The notes: generated by a model not told the origin, from the letters alone. Positions 17,844-25,520 are shown, counted from the stretch's first letter. The stretch: 64,000 nucleotides of DNA from Chitinophaga chungangae (GCF_017742215.1 NZ_JAGHKP010000001.1:1240001-1304000), one strand, 5' to 3'. Numbers and translations are program-made.

Positions 17844-18704
17844 ATGAGTACCCTCTCCCTGATACTCGTTGTTACCGCGGCTGTTTTACATGCCCTGTGG
17901 AACCTCCTTACCAAACAGGTGAAAGGAGGGTTGATATTTTTCTGGCTGGTGTCCCTGTTTTCCGCGATCATTTTCCTGCCGTTCCTGTTGAATGAACTGT
18001 TGCGCGCGCCCGTGCAGCTCAGCCAGGTCGCGCTTACCATGGCGCTCGGCAGCGGGCTGCTGCATATTTTTTATTTCGTGGCCTTGCAGGCGGGTTACCG
18101 CAAGGGCGATCTTTCGGTGGTGTATCCCGTTGCGCGCGGCGCGGGGCCGGTGTTCGCGGTAACGGGGGCGGTGCTGCTCTTCGGGGAGCGGCCGGGCATT
18201 GGGGCCGTCACAGGTTTTGTGCTCATTATCGGCGGCGTATGCGCGCTTACCGGTTTTAAGGCAGGGGAGGAAGGGAAGCCCGTTCGCCAGGGCGTGTACT
18301 TCGGGTTGCTGACAGGACTTTTCATTGCAGCGTATACCCTGTGGGATAAAGCTGCTGTGGCCGATTACGGCGTGTCCGCCATCATCATCGCCTTTGCATC
18401 GATGATATTGCCTTTGCTGCTGCTCATTCCCGTGGTGATGGACAAAATGCACAGCATCCGCACCGAAATACAGCTGCATTGGAAACAGGTGCTGGGCGTG
18501 GCGATATTGCAGCCGTTATCGTACCTGCTGGTGCTCATCGCCATGAAAACGACGCCGCTCACCTACGTGGCGCCGGTGCGCGAACTGAGCATCGTATTCG
18601 GCGTGTTTTTCGGCGTAAATCTTCTCAAAGAAAAAGACAGCATAAAACGCCTGCTCGCGGCAGTAGTGATACTGGCGGGCATCGTGCTGCTGGCGCTGAA
18701 CTGA
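17844..18704 (+). CDS. EamA-family (DMT superfamily) membrane transporter
   Basis: The 286-residue protein has about ten hydrophobic helices in two homologous halves, the DMT 10-TMS pattern. GDLSVVYPVARGAGPVFAVT in the first half and PLTYVAPVRELSIVFGVFFG in the second are the paired EamA signatures (the P-x-x-R-x-x elements). These inner-membrane carriers usually export metabolites such as amino acids or purine compounds; the substrate is unknown. It starts 24 bases after the SDR gene and is probably co-transcribed with it under HxlR. Confidence 0.9.
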   Translation: MSTLSLILVVTAAVLHALWNLLTKQVKGGLIFFWLVSLFSAIIFLPFLLNELLRAPVQLSQVALTMALGSGLLHIFYFVALQAGYRKGDLSVVYPVARGAGPVFAVTGAVLLFGERPGIGAVTGFVLIIGGVCALTGFKAGEEGKPVRQGVYFGLLTGLFIAAYTLWDKAAVADYGVSAIIIAFASMILPLLLLIPVVMDKMHSIRTEIQLHWKQVLGVAILQPLSYLLVLIAMKTTPLTYVAPVRELSIVFGVFFGVNLLKEKDSIKRLLAAVVILAGIVLLALN

Positions 18705-18708
18705 CACG

Positions 18709-18732
18709 AAATCTTGAACCAGTTCAAGATTT
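18709..18732. promoter_or_regulatory. Inverted repeat upstream of doxX, probable operator
   Basis: Perfect 11-bp arms AAATCTTGAAC and GTTCAAGATTT are separated by CA. It lies 4 bases after the EamA stop and about 47 bases before the DoxX start. There is no T tail of terminator type, so a repressor site for the DoxX gene is more likely. Confidence 0.6.
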
Positions 18733-18779
18733 TGAAAGGCGGCGGCGCAGGATATTTGTTCATTAATTCTTTAATGCCT

Positions 18780-19214
18780 ATGTATTCGAATAACACAAAA
18801 GGTTACGAGCAATTATTTTTGAGAATGGCGCTGGGCGCTTCTTTATTATCCGCCGTGGCAGATCGTTTCGGCTTATTATGGGGCGAAAAGGCCAGCTGGG
18901 GCAACTGGGAAAATTTTGCGGCCTATTCCGCGCAGCTCACCTTCTACCTGCCTTCTTCCCTGCATAACGCCGCCGCCGTTATCGCCACCACGCTGGAGAT
19001 ACTTTTCGCGGTAATGTTAGTGACCGGTTTTAAAACAAGACTGGCGGCTTTGTCGACGGGCGTGTTGCTGCTGGTATTCGCATTGTCGATGACGTTTGCG
19101 CTCGGCGCACAGTCCGCACTGGGGTATTCCGTATGGATCGGGAGCGCCGCGGCGTTTTTATTGGCGAAGCAGGGAAGTTATCCGTTCAGCGTCGATCAGG
19201 CTCTCGAACGTTAG
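18780..19214 (+). CDS. DoxX-like inner-membrane protein
   Basis: I chose ATG 18780 (MYSNNTKGYE; ATG 18774 is also possible), giving 144 residues. Four hydrophobic helices are visible: LFLRMALGASLLSAVADRFG, the HNAAAVIATTLEILFAVMLV segment, LAALSTGVLLLVFALSMTF and the C-terminal GYSVWIGSAAAFLLAK. RxxLGxxfLxsxxDRfG is the DoxX-type first helix. DoxX-family proteins are linked to oxidant stress or quinone/thiosulfate chemistry in other bacteria. It has its own inverted-repeat operator just upstream. Confidence 0.8.
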   Translation: MYSNNTKGYEQLFLRMALGASLLSAVADRFGLLWGEKASWGNWENFAAYSAQLTFYLPSSLHNAAAVIATTLEILFAVMLVTGFKTRLAALSTGVLLLVFALSMTFALGAQSALGYSVWIGSAAAFLLAKQGSYPFSVDQALER

Positions 19215-19235
19215 GCATCGCTTCTATTAAGTGGC

Positions 19236-19246
19236 TGTTACTAACA
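19236..19246. promoter_or_regulatory. Palindrome TGTTA-C-TAACA upstream of the OmpA-like gene, copy 1
   Basis: An 11-bp near-palindrome lies 126 bases before the OmpA-like start. A second, related copy with the same half-sites lies at 19325-19339. Confidence 0.4.
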
Positions 19247-19324
19247 AGGTGTTTATTTTCAACCTGTTATATGATATAAAAATATAGCCCTCCCCCTAAT
19301 GGCACAACCTTTGCAATCATGAGG

Positions 19325-19339
19325 TTGTTAAGCTAACAA
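19325..19339. promoter_or_regulatory. Palindrome TTGTTA-AGC-TAACAA upstream of the OmpA-like gene, copy 2
   Basis: Perfect 6-bp arms have a 3-base spacer, 33 bases before the start codon, with the same TGTTA/TAACA half-sites as 19236-19246. An AACCTTTG segment just upstream (about 19306-19313) resembles a -7 box, so this site would lie in the 5' leader. Confidence 0.4.
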
Positions 19340-19371
19340 ATTAGCGACGTTTTTATATTAAATAACAAGAT

Positions 19372-20253
19372 ATGAAGATACCACTTTTATCATCCGCCAT
19401 GCTGGCCGTGGTTATGTTGGGTACAGGCTGTGTGAGTAACAAGAAATTCGCGGCTTTGCAGTCCAGCTATTCCGAACTCCAAAATCAGAACAGGGAGCTG
19501 GATGGTAAATACCAGTCCGCCCAGCGCGACCTTACCGGCGCCAATACAAGGGTGAAAAGCCTGGAAGAACAGATCGCTTCGCAGCGTACAGGACTGGCCG
19601 CTTTGCAGGCCGCTCTGGACAAATGCCTCAACTCCTCCAGCCAGGGCAATGTGAACATTTCCAAGCTGGTAGACGAGATCAACGCTTCCAACCGTTACAT
19701 ACAACACCTGGTGAACACCAAGAACAAAAGCGATTCGCTTAACCTCGTGCTTACCAATAACCTCACCCGCTCCCTCAGCCGGGAAGAAATGCGTGATGTG
19801 GACGTACAGGTGCTGAAAGGCGTAGTGTATATTTCGCTGTCAGACAACATGCTGTACAAATCCGGCAGCTACGAGATCTCTCCCGCGGCCGGCGCCACAC
19901 TCAGCAAGATCGCCAAGATCATCAAGGATTACAGGGATTACGATGTGCTGATCGAGGGTAATACGGACAATGTGCCCATCTCGCAGAAAAACATCCGTAA
20001 TAACTGGGACCTCAGCGCCCTGCGCGCTTCTTCGGTGGTGCAGGCCCTGCAGAACGATTACGCGGTAGACCCGAAAAGGCTTACGGCAGGCGGCAGGGGC
20101 GAATACAACCCGATCGCGCCCAACGATACCGACGCGGGTAAAACCAGGAACAGGCGCACGCAGATCATCATCACGCCGAAACTGGACCAGTTCATGGACC
20201 TGATCGAAAAAGCGCCGGAATCTGCTACAGACAGCACCAGCGCTGTTCAATAA
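19372..20253 (+). CDS. OmpA-family peptidoglycan-binding lipoprotein with coiled coil
   Basis: The 293-residue protein has a lipobox (VMLGTGC, Cys about 21), then a long heptad-rich coiled coil (residues about 30-80, ALQSSYSELQNQNRELDGKY). The C-terminal OmpA domain (about 150-275) has IEGNTDNVPI, WDLSALRASSVVQAL and GKTRNRRTQIIITPK, which carry the Asp and Arg residues that bind meso-diaminopimelate. It tethers the outer membrane to the cell wall. It is monocistronic: a terminator follows at once and paired palindromes precede it. Confidence 0.93.
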   Translation: MKIPLLSSAMLAVVMLGTGCVSNKKFAALQSSYSELQNQNRELDGKYQSAQRDLTGANTRVKSLEEQIASQRTGLAALQAALDKCLNSSSQGNVNISKLVDEINASNRYIQHLVNTKNKSDSLNLVLTNNLTRSLSREEMRDVDVQVLKGVVYISLSDNMLYKSGSYEISPAAGATLSKIAKIIKDYRDYDVLIEGNTDNVPISQKNIRNNWDLSALRASSVVQALQNDYAVDPKRLTAGGRGEYNPIAPNDTDAGKTRNRRTQIIITPKLDQFMDLIEKAPESATDSTSAVQ

Positions 20254-20274
20254 ACGGCAACCATACTTGTAAAA

Positions 20275-20306
20275 AGGGACGGTCTTTCTCCGGAAGGGCC
20301 GTCCCT
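20275..20306 (+). terminator. Terminator after the OmpA-like gene
   Basis: Stem AGGGACGG-CTT / AAG-GCCGTCCCT has a short loop and lies 22 bases after the stop. The A run before it and T-rich sequence after it fit intrinsic termination. Confidence 0.75.
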
Positions 20307-20376
20307 CTTCATTTTAAGGCGTTTTACTTCTGATTGTAATGAAATTGTTATACTTTAGCGCATCGCCTTCAGCCAC

Positions 20377-20760
20377 ATGAGAAATTGGAAGATTTACCAT
20401 AATTGCGTCCTTTTATCAGCATTTGCCTTCAAAATACTGGTAATCGGCGCTATGCTGACATTAGCGACCCACAATATCTGCCTTCAGAAGCTGGTCGACG
20501 AAGACATGAATGTCGTAAAACTCGCGACCAAAAAAAACAAACGGAAAGACGAACATATCCTGCATATGGTTTCCATGACGGAAACCCGGCAGGATGCCGC
20601 ATTGAACGTAGTGCCGCGCGTCGTGTTCGCCGCCGCTTTCCGTTACGTGATCAGCCAGCTGCTGACGCCTTTCCTGCGCAAACCTTCTTTGTCTTTCCGG
20701 TTTCCCCGGCAATACATCCCCGAAAAAATATTCATCCGGCACTGCTCCCTCGTCAGATGA
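20377..20760 (+). CDS. Hypothetical membrane-anchored small protein
   Basis: The product has 127 residues. One hydrophobic helix (about 11-36, VLLSAFAFKILVIGAMLTLA) near the N-terminus is followed by a Lys-rich stretch (VVKLATKKNKRKDEHI) and a basic C-terminus. I recognise no family. The position between a terminator and the next gene, the plausible start and the TM segment support a real gene, but an overlapping plus-strand frame of similar length (20403-20801) lowers confidence. It is 177 bases upstream of the atypical receiver protein. Confidence 0.5.
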   Translation: MRNWKIYHNCVLLSAFAFKILVIGAMLTLATHNICLQKLVDEDMNVVKLATKKNKRKDEHILHMVSMTETRQDAALNVVPRVVFAAAFRYVISQLLTPFLRKPSLSFRFPRQYIPEKIFIRHCSLVR

Positions 20761-20937
20761 TTCCCCCACGAAAGGGGGCCCTTCCGCCGATTGCCGCGTA
20801 ACCACCGTGCTGCGGCAAACTGTTTCATGACCGATCCCGGCTTCCCCTGGATAACGCGCGTATTTAGGATATACCCGTAATGATTCCCGCCATTCCGCCG
20901 GTTATCCTTTTTTGTGGAACTCACCAGCTTTAGCATT

Positions 20938-21294
20938 ATGAACAAAACGATCCTGATCATAGAACGGAATATAGAAAGCGTACAGGTGTACCAGCGATTG
21001 CTGGGCCAGCACGGTTATACAGTAGAGCTGGTTACAACAGACGTCCAGTTATTGAGATACGATTTCGGCAAGCCGGACCTGTTTGTTGTAAACAGCCAGT
21101 TCCTGACAATGGATGCGATAGAGATATGCCAGCATCTGAAACGCAGCGAAACGCTGAAAGAGGTACCGGTGGTGATCGTGTCTGGCGTGCCTGGTATGGA
21201 AACCGCCGCCATGCGGTGCGGCGCGGCCGCCTTCGTGGAAAAACCGGTGATGTCCGGGAAATTGCTCGCCACGATCAACGAAGTGCTGCAATAG
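20938..21294 (+). CDS. Stand-alone receiver-domain protein lacking the phosphoacceptor Asp
   Basis: The 118-residue protein is a single REC domain. ATG 20938 (MNKTILIIERN) aligns with the first REC strand. The usual acidic pair after strand 1 is replaced by E-R, and the phosphorylated Asp is Asn52 (KPDLFVVNSQF). The Thr/Ser position (VVIVSGVPG) and Lys102 (FVEKPV) are kept, so the fold is intact but canonical phosphorylation is not possible. Such pseudo-receivers usually act through protein contacts. No kinase gene is adjacent. Two hairpins follow the stop. Confidence 0.82.
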   Translation: MNKTILIIERNIESVQVYQRLLGQHGYTVELVTTDVQLLRYDFGKPDLFVVNSQFLTMDAIEICQHLKRSETLKEVPVVIVSGVPGMETAAMRCGAAAFVEKPVMSGKLLATINEVLQ

Positions 21295-21341
21295 CAATTA
21301 GGTCTTTTTTTTCAAGTATATAGTTTGTTAAAACAAGTGGT

Positions 21342-21361
21342 AGCCTGATGTCTATCAGGCT
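21342..21361 (+). terminator. First of two tandem hairpins after the receiver gene
   Basis: A perfect 8-bp stem AGCCTGAT / ATCAGGCT with a 4-base loop GTCT is followed by TTTT. It lies 48 bases after the receiver-gene stop. Confidence 0.7.
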
Positions 21362-21401
21362 TTTCAGCATTATTTAGATTAAAATTAAATCAACGTAACG
21401 C

Positions 21402-21421
21402 AGCCGGATATCTATCCGGCT
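21402..21421 (+). terminator. Second tandem hairpin, same architecture as the first
   Basis: A perfect 8-bp stem AGCCGGAT / ATCCGGCT with loop ATCT is followed by a run of T. Stem length, loop length and outer bases (AGCC...GGCT) match the hairpin 60 bases upstream, suggesting duplication. It may also end minus-strand reads from the ketopantoate-reductase side. Confidence 0.7.
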
Positions 21422-21448
21422 TTTTTTATTCAGTTAAATATAGAATTT

Positions 21449-21577
21449 TTATCGCAGCCGGAAATGCTTTGCTACGGCTGTGTTTGGGATAACGGGGACG
21501 TATGTATGAAAACAATGTACCTGCTGCATGATGAAGATAACCGTGCCAATGCCGCGGCTCGCGCCGGTGATGAGCAT
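21449..21577 (-). pseudogene. N-terminal remnant of an SDR oxidoreductase
   Basis: Forty-two codons start MLITGASRGIG, the glycine-rich NAD(P)-binding loop of SDR enzymes, and then lose similarity (TVIFIMQQVH...). The ATG lies 5 bases after the stop of the ketopantoate-reductase gene, a spacing typical of an operon partner. An SDR of about 240 residues seems to have been lost except for its first exon-sized piece. Confidence 0.6.
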
Positions 21578-21582
21578 TGTCT

Positions 21583-22512
21583 TCAGATCTTCTGCCGGTT
21601 CAGTGCTGATTTTAATGCGGTAAGCCCGCCCAGCAGCCGGGTTTCGGTTACCTCGTTTTCTTTTCCGAGCGATGCGGCAATGCGCGCGATCTCGGCGTTG
21701 AGCGTATCTATTTCCGTTTCGCGTTTGTGCAGAATGTCCTGCAGGGTGGAGATCTGCTGCCCGTCGGAGGAGCGGCTGATCTGCAACAGATTTTCCTCCA
21801 CTTCGGCCGCCTGCAAAGTAATTCCCTGCAGCGCCGCGATACCAATGCATTCGGCAATCACTCTCCGCGCGATCGCCAACGCTTCCCCATTGCGGTGAAA
21901 GATGCCATTATCCGTTTCCAGCAGCGGGCATACGGAGTTGAACACGCAATTGATCACCGCTTTTCTCCAGATCACCGTCCTGATATCGTTTTCCGCCCTG
22001 AACCCAAAATGCGGGCTGTTCAGCGATTCCACCACGGCCTGCAGGCCTGTTTCATCGCCTTTGACAATGCCGATGGGGGAGGCGGACACGGGTTTGAAGC
22101 GCACTTTCCCGTTGTTCATCACCTGGCTGGTCACAAACAGCACGCAACGGTATATTTCAGAAAAACCGCCGTCTATAAAAGGCTGCTCAACGTTCAGCCC
22201 GTTCTGCAGGATCACGATGGGGGAACTGCCGGTCTTGTTCGCCAGGAGCTGCGCCAGCCGGCGGTTGCCATAAGATTTGCTCGCGATCACGACGATGCCG
22301 TTCAGCTCGTTAAAATGACTGATGGTGCTGATCCCGATCTCCGCATTTTTTTCGTCCCAGTTTTCCAGCAATACCTGCAGCTGTTCAGAATAAGCGGGCA
22401 GATCGTCCGCACTGCCGCGCAGCAGCGTAACAGGCGCGCCTTCCAGTTCCAGGAGAACCGCCAGCGCCCGGCCGATAGCGCCTGCGCCTACGATGTAAAT
22501 GTTCTTTTTCAT
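21583..22512 (-). CDS. Ketopantoate reductase family protein (ApbA/PanE type)
   Basis: The 309-residue protein has the N-terminal Rossmann loop VGAGAIGRAL (G9, G11, G14), the substrate-side IWRKAVINCVFNSVCPLL (the Lys and Asn of PanE active sites) and the C-terminal STLQDILHKRETEIDTLNAE, where PanE has S-x-x-x-D-x-x-x-x-x-x-E-I. 2-Dehydropantoate 2-reductase makes pantoate for CoA. The N-terminal half is divergent from true PanE, so it could be a paralog acting on another 2-keto acid. An SDR remnant follows immediately. Confidence 0.88.
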   Translation of the reverse strand: MKKNIYIVGAGAIGRALAVLLELEGAPVTLLRGSADDLPAYSEQLQVLLENWDEKNAEIGISTISHFNELNGIVVIASKSYGNRRLAQLLANKTGSSPIVILQNGLNVEQPFIDGGFSEIYRCVLFVTSQVMNNGKVRFKPVSASPIGIVKGDETGLQAVVESLNSPHFGFRAENDIRTVIWRKAVINCVFNSVCPLLETDNGIFHRNGEALAIARRVIAECIGIAALQGITLQAAEVEENLLQISRSSDGQQISTLQDILHKRETEIDTLNAEIARIAASLGKENEVTETRLLGGLTALKSALNRQKI

Positions 22513-22636
22513 GCGTCAATATTTTAATCGCTGCGCCATGCAGCGTGAACAATGTTTACAATATTGATTCGCGGGAGGTTGACAGGGAAGCGTAACAAAT
22601 ATAAGCTGTTGGGGAGATTTTACAAACAATAAAAAA

Positions 22637-22654
22637 CCCCGAATTTCTTCGGGG
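22637..22654 (-). terminator. Terminator after DHFR-like copy 2
   Basis: A perfect 7-bp stem CCCCGAA / TTCGGGG has loop TTTC, with a run of six A on the plus-strand left (T run for minus transcripts). It lies 20 bases after the minus-strand stop at 22675. Confidence 0.85.
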
Positions 22655-22674
22655 CTTGTTATGCCATTCCGTTG

Positions 22675-23241
22675 TTACAGGGGCTGATAATGCAGCTTCA
22701 CAATACCGCATGGAAATACGGTGGTTTCTTTTAACGAAAGCTTTCGGAAAGTATCCAGCCCGCCGAAGATGGCGCCGCCGCGGCCGATGGCGACCGGGTT
22801 CACGAAAAGGTGGTATTCGTCTATCAGCCCTTCCCTAATCAGCGCGGACACAAAAGAAGCGCCGCCGTACACAATGATGTCTTTTCCTTCCTGGCGTTTC
22901 AGTTTATTCACTTCTTCAGCAAGATCGCCTTTTGCCAGCACGGTGTTTTCCCATTCAGAACGTTCCAGGGTTTTGGTAAGAACAACTTTTTTTGCATTCA
23001 TCACACGAACGGCTATTTCGTGCATGGGATCGCCGGGTTGTGTGTAAACGCTTTGCCAGTAAGGGATATAGTCGACGGCGAGTTTCCGGCCGATAAGAAT
23101 GGTATCCGTGGAATCGGATAATGCGATCACGTGCGGGCGGATCTCTTGCCATTGCCAGGTAACCCAGTGCTGTTCGTCATCTGGCCCGGTGGAAACGAAC
23201 CCATCTATGGAGATCTGCACCTGTAATTTTAATTTTCTCAT
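22675..23241 (-). CDS. Dihydrofolate-reductase-like (RibD C-terminal domain) protein, copy 2
   Basis: I chose ATG 23239-23241 (MRKLKLQVQISIDGFVSTG), giving 188 residues. The frame is open far upstream, but that part is antisense to the DUF72 gene. Family marks: ISIDGFVS at strand 1, TILIGRKLAVDYIPYW (G-R-K element) and IIVYGGASFVSALIREGLID (the GGASF cofactor loop). No substrate is known. A large double-palindrome operator lies 30 bases upstream, between this gene and the divergent DUF72 gene, so both are probably controlled by one regulator. Confidence 0.88.
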   Translation of the reverse strand: MRKLKLQVQISIDGFVSTGPDDEQHWVTWQWQEIRPHVIALSDSTDTILIGRKLAVDYIPYWQSVYTQPGDPMHEIAVRVMNAKKVVLTKTLERSEWENTVLAKGDLAEEVNKLKRQEGKDIIVYGGASFVSALIREGLIDEYHLFVNPVAIGRGGAIFGGLDTFRKLSLKETTVFPCGIVKLHYQPL

Positions 23242-23271
23242 GATGTGGACGGTTTTATTTACAATAAATAT

Positions 23272-23313
23272 GCAAGTACTTGCTTGCAAATATAAATGCA
23301 AGCAAGTACTTGC
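23272..23313. promoter_or_regulatory. Double palindromic operator between DHFR-like and DUF72 genes
   Basis: Two 17-base arms, GCAAGTACTTGCTTGCA and its exact reverse complement, flank an 8-base AT spacer. Each arm contains the self-complementary 12-mer GCAAGTACTTGC. This is a strong operator layout for a dimeric repressor (TetR, MarR or HxlR type) binding two adjacent sites. No regulator gene is beside it. Confidence 0.75.
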
Positions 23314-23370
23314 GCAAATATTTTTGGGATGGATGCTGCAAGCTGGTCTTTTTTTTGAAGGGTGAATGGC

Positions 23371-24141
23371 ATGAAACACCCTGTCAAAACCATTTTCAGG
23401 TCGGGCACCAGCGGGCTCGTGCTGCCGGTGCCCAATAAACAGGTTTTTCCGCCGGCGTTCCGCGATAAAAGCCGGCTGACGTTTTATGGTTCGTTGTTCA
23501 ACAGCATCGAAGTGAACAGTTCGTTCTACAAAGTGCCGCGGGCCGCCACGGTAAGCAGGTGGGCGGCGGAAGTGCCGGAAGATTTTGTGTTTACGTTTAA
23601 GCTCTGGCGGGAAATCACCCATGCGAAAGGGTTTGTCTATCGGGCGGAAGACGTGCAGCGTTTTATCGAAGCGATCGCCGGGGCCGGGGATAAAAAAGGC
23701 TGCCTGCTGCTGCAGTTCCCGCCGTCGCTTACGGTGGAGCGTTTCGGCGAAGTGGAAACGCTGTTGCGTATCCTCAAAGGCATTCGCCCGGCGCATGGCT
23801 GGAAAGTAGCGCTCGAGTTCAGGCATCCGTCCTGGTACATTGGCGAAACCTACGAACTGGCGGACGAATATAGCTGCAGCGTTGTGCTGCACGACATCCC
23901 GAAATCAAAGAATACGCGTCTCAATAAAAAAGCGCGTTTCGTTTACCTGCGTTTTCACGGCCCCGAAGGCGATTACCGCGGCGGTTACACAGACGAATTT
24001 CTCCTTCAGCAGGCTTTGCTCATTCAACAATGGCTCCGCGAAAACAAAGACGTATACGTATATTTTAACAACACCATCGGCGACGCCATCACCAACCTGG
24101 CCACGTTGAACCGGATGGTGGCTGAAGTTTTGCAGCAATAA
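23371..24141 (+). CDS. DUF72 family protein, copy 1
   Basis: I chose ATG 23371 over a GTG 9 bases upstream, giving 256 residues. DUF72 proteins are TIM-barrel proteins of unknown function. The signatures are present: the FRSGTSG start, NSIEVNSSFYKVPRAATVSRW, the FVFTFKLWREITH strand, GCLLLQFPPSLT, ALEFRHPSWY, FVYLRFHGPEG and VYVYFNNTIGDAITN at the C-terminus. A second copy lies at 36618. It is divergent from the DHFR-like gene across the double palindrome. Confidence 0.9.
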   Translation: MKHPVKTIFRSGTSGLVLPVPNKQVFPPAFRDKSRLTFYGSLFNSIEVNSSFYKVPRAATVSRWAAEVPEDFVFTFKLWREITHAKGFVYRAEDVQRFIEAIAGAGDKKGCLLLQFPPSLTVERFGEVETLLRILKGIRPAHGWKVALEFRHPSWYIGETYELADEYSCSVVLHDIPKSKNTRLNKKARFVYLRFHGPEGDYRGGYTDEFLLQQALLIQQWLRENKDVYVYFNNTIGDAITNLATLNRMVAEVLQQ

Positions 24142-24149
24142 CCGTTCGA

Positions 24150-24818
24150 TCAATCTTCCCACCTGTACCCCGTGCCGTATACGTTTTTCAGGTAATTGCC
24201 GTAACCGGCTTCGCCGAGTTTTTTGCGGAGATTTTTGATGTGGGCGTATACAAAAGAATGACTGTCCAGCATATCGGCGATATCGCCTGAAAGATGCTCT
24301 GCCAGCGCGCTTTTCGAGATCACGCGGTTTTTGTTGCCCATCAGGTACAGCAGCAGGTCGAACTCGCTTTTGGTGAGCGGTATTTCGTAGCCGTGCACGG
24401 TTACTTTTTTGGAAAGCAGGTCCACCTTCAGTTCCTGCTGGACGATCACGTCGGTATTGGAGAAATTTTTCCGGCGGATAACGGAATGTATGCGCGCAGC
24501 CAGTTCAGACAGGTGAAAGGGTTTGGCGAGATAATCGTCTGCCCCGGTTTTTAAACCTTTTACTTTATCGTCCAGCGAGTTGCGGGCCGAAATGATGATC
24601 ACCCCGTCCTGCCGGTTGAGCGCTTTGAAGGCTTCGAGTATTTTGATGCCGTCTCCTCCGGGCAGCATAATGTCCAGCAGGATGCAGTCGTACTCATACG
24701 TTTCGACCTTCTCCAGCGCTTCCGCGTAAGTAGCGGCGGTTTCGCAGGCGTAATCCGCCAGGTACCCGGTTATGCTCTTCGCCAGGTCCGTTTCATCTTC
24801 GATCACCAGGAGTTTCAT
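24150..24818 (-). CDS. OmpR/PhoB-family response regulator, orphan
   Basis: The 222-residue protein has a complete receiver (MKLLVIEDE, Asp49 in CILLDIMLPGG, AKPFHLSEL Lys) and a C-terminal winged helix (VTVHGYEIPLTKSEFDLLLY to GNYLKNVYGTGYRWED). It is a DNA-binding regulator activated by phosphorylation. No histidine kinase gene is next to it: the downstream neighbour on this strand side is DUF72 (convergent) and upstream is a Pr6Pr membrane protein. Its partner kinase must be elsewhere, or lost. Confidence 0.93.
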   Translation of the reverse strand: MKLLVIEDETDLAKSITGYLADYACETAATYAEALEKVETYEYDCILLDIMLPGGDGIKILEAFKALNRQDGVIIISARNSLDDKVKGLKTGADDYLAKPFHLSELAARIHSVIRRKNFSNTDVIVQQELKVDLLSKKVTVHGYEIPLTKSEFDLLLYLMGNKNRVISKSALAEHLSGDIADMLDSHSFVYAHIKNLRKKLGEAGYGNYLKNVYGTGYRWED

Positions 24819-24869
24819 CAGCCAAAGGTATGCACCAATTTAGAATAAAATTTGTGAGCGGCGGAAAGC

Positions 24870-25520
24870 CTATTCCAGCTGTCTTTCAGCACGCGATTTG
24901 CCCAATTGGGCCACGCCCGCCAGCAGCCAGGCCAGCACCCAGAAACCGCCCATCATGGCCGCCCCGTTCAGCAGGGCTTTGGGGTAGCCCAGCAGTTCCG
25001 CGTCCGCGAAAGGATAGGGGTAATGCCCTGTAAAAAGACCCAGCACGATCACATAAGAGATATAAACCAGCGGGTACAGCATCCAGCGGTTGAACTGTTT
25101 TATCTTCAACCCTTTTTTCGGGGTGTACAGCAGCCAGAAAAACAGGAAATATACCGGTTGAACCGAATGCAGCAGCTCGTCCACCATCCGCTGAAAACCC
25201 TGGGGCGCCCACAAAAAGCGCAGGATAAGGTTGTAGATCACGCCTACCACGATCATAAAAACAGTAACGGCGAAAATTGAGGAAGGTTTCCTGAGCAAGC
25301 GTCCCAGCATCGTATCGCGCGGCATCCAGAACGCGGTGAACGTTAGCGCCGCCAGCGTGTTGGTGGTGATGGTGAAATACCCGATAAACCGCAGTAGCAA
25401 CTCGCCGAGCGATATCTGGCGGGTAGTTATCGAAAGATACAGCTGGCCGAGGATGGCTATCCAGCCCATGATCGCGCCGATGGCGGCGTAGGTCCTTAAA
25501 ACTTTCGGTATTGTGTTCAT
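24870..25520 (-). CDS. Pr6Pr-family integral membrane protein
   Basis: The 216-residue protein has six hydrophobic helices, including MGWIAILGQLYLSITTR at the start, TITTNTLAALTFTAFWMPRD, MIVVGVIYNLILRFLWAPQG and ALLNGAAMMGGFWVLAWLLA. Conserved marks of the FAR-17a/AIG1-like Pr6Pr group are the YFTITTN segment and the HSVQPVYFLFFW helix. The function of bacterial members is unknown. The gene is 51 bases upstream of the orphan response regulator on the same strand and could be co-transcribed with it. Confidence 0.82.
   Translation of the reverse strand: MNTIPKVLRTYAAIGAIMGWIAILGQLYLSITTRQISLGELLLRFIGYFTITTNTLAALTFTAFWMPRDTMLGRLLRKPSSIFAVTVFMIVVGVIYNLILRFLWAPQGFQRMVDELLHSVQPVYFLFFWLLYTPKKGLKIKQFNRWMLYPLVYISYVIVLGLFTGHYPYPFADAELLGYPKALLNGAAMMGGFWVLAWLLAGVAQLGKSRAERQLE

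Noticed and set aside
20403..20801. Overlapping 132-codon frame with the small membrane protein at 20377
   Set aside because: Arg/Pro-rich and without a hydrophobic segment; the 20377 frame has a TM helix and is preferred.
23242..23892. Extension of the DHFR-like copy 2 frame to 405 residues
   Set aside because: The extra part is antisense to the DUF72 gene and runs across the double palindrome; the ATG at 23241 matches the family start.
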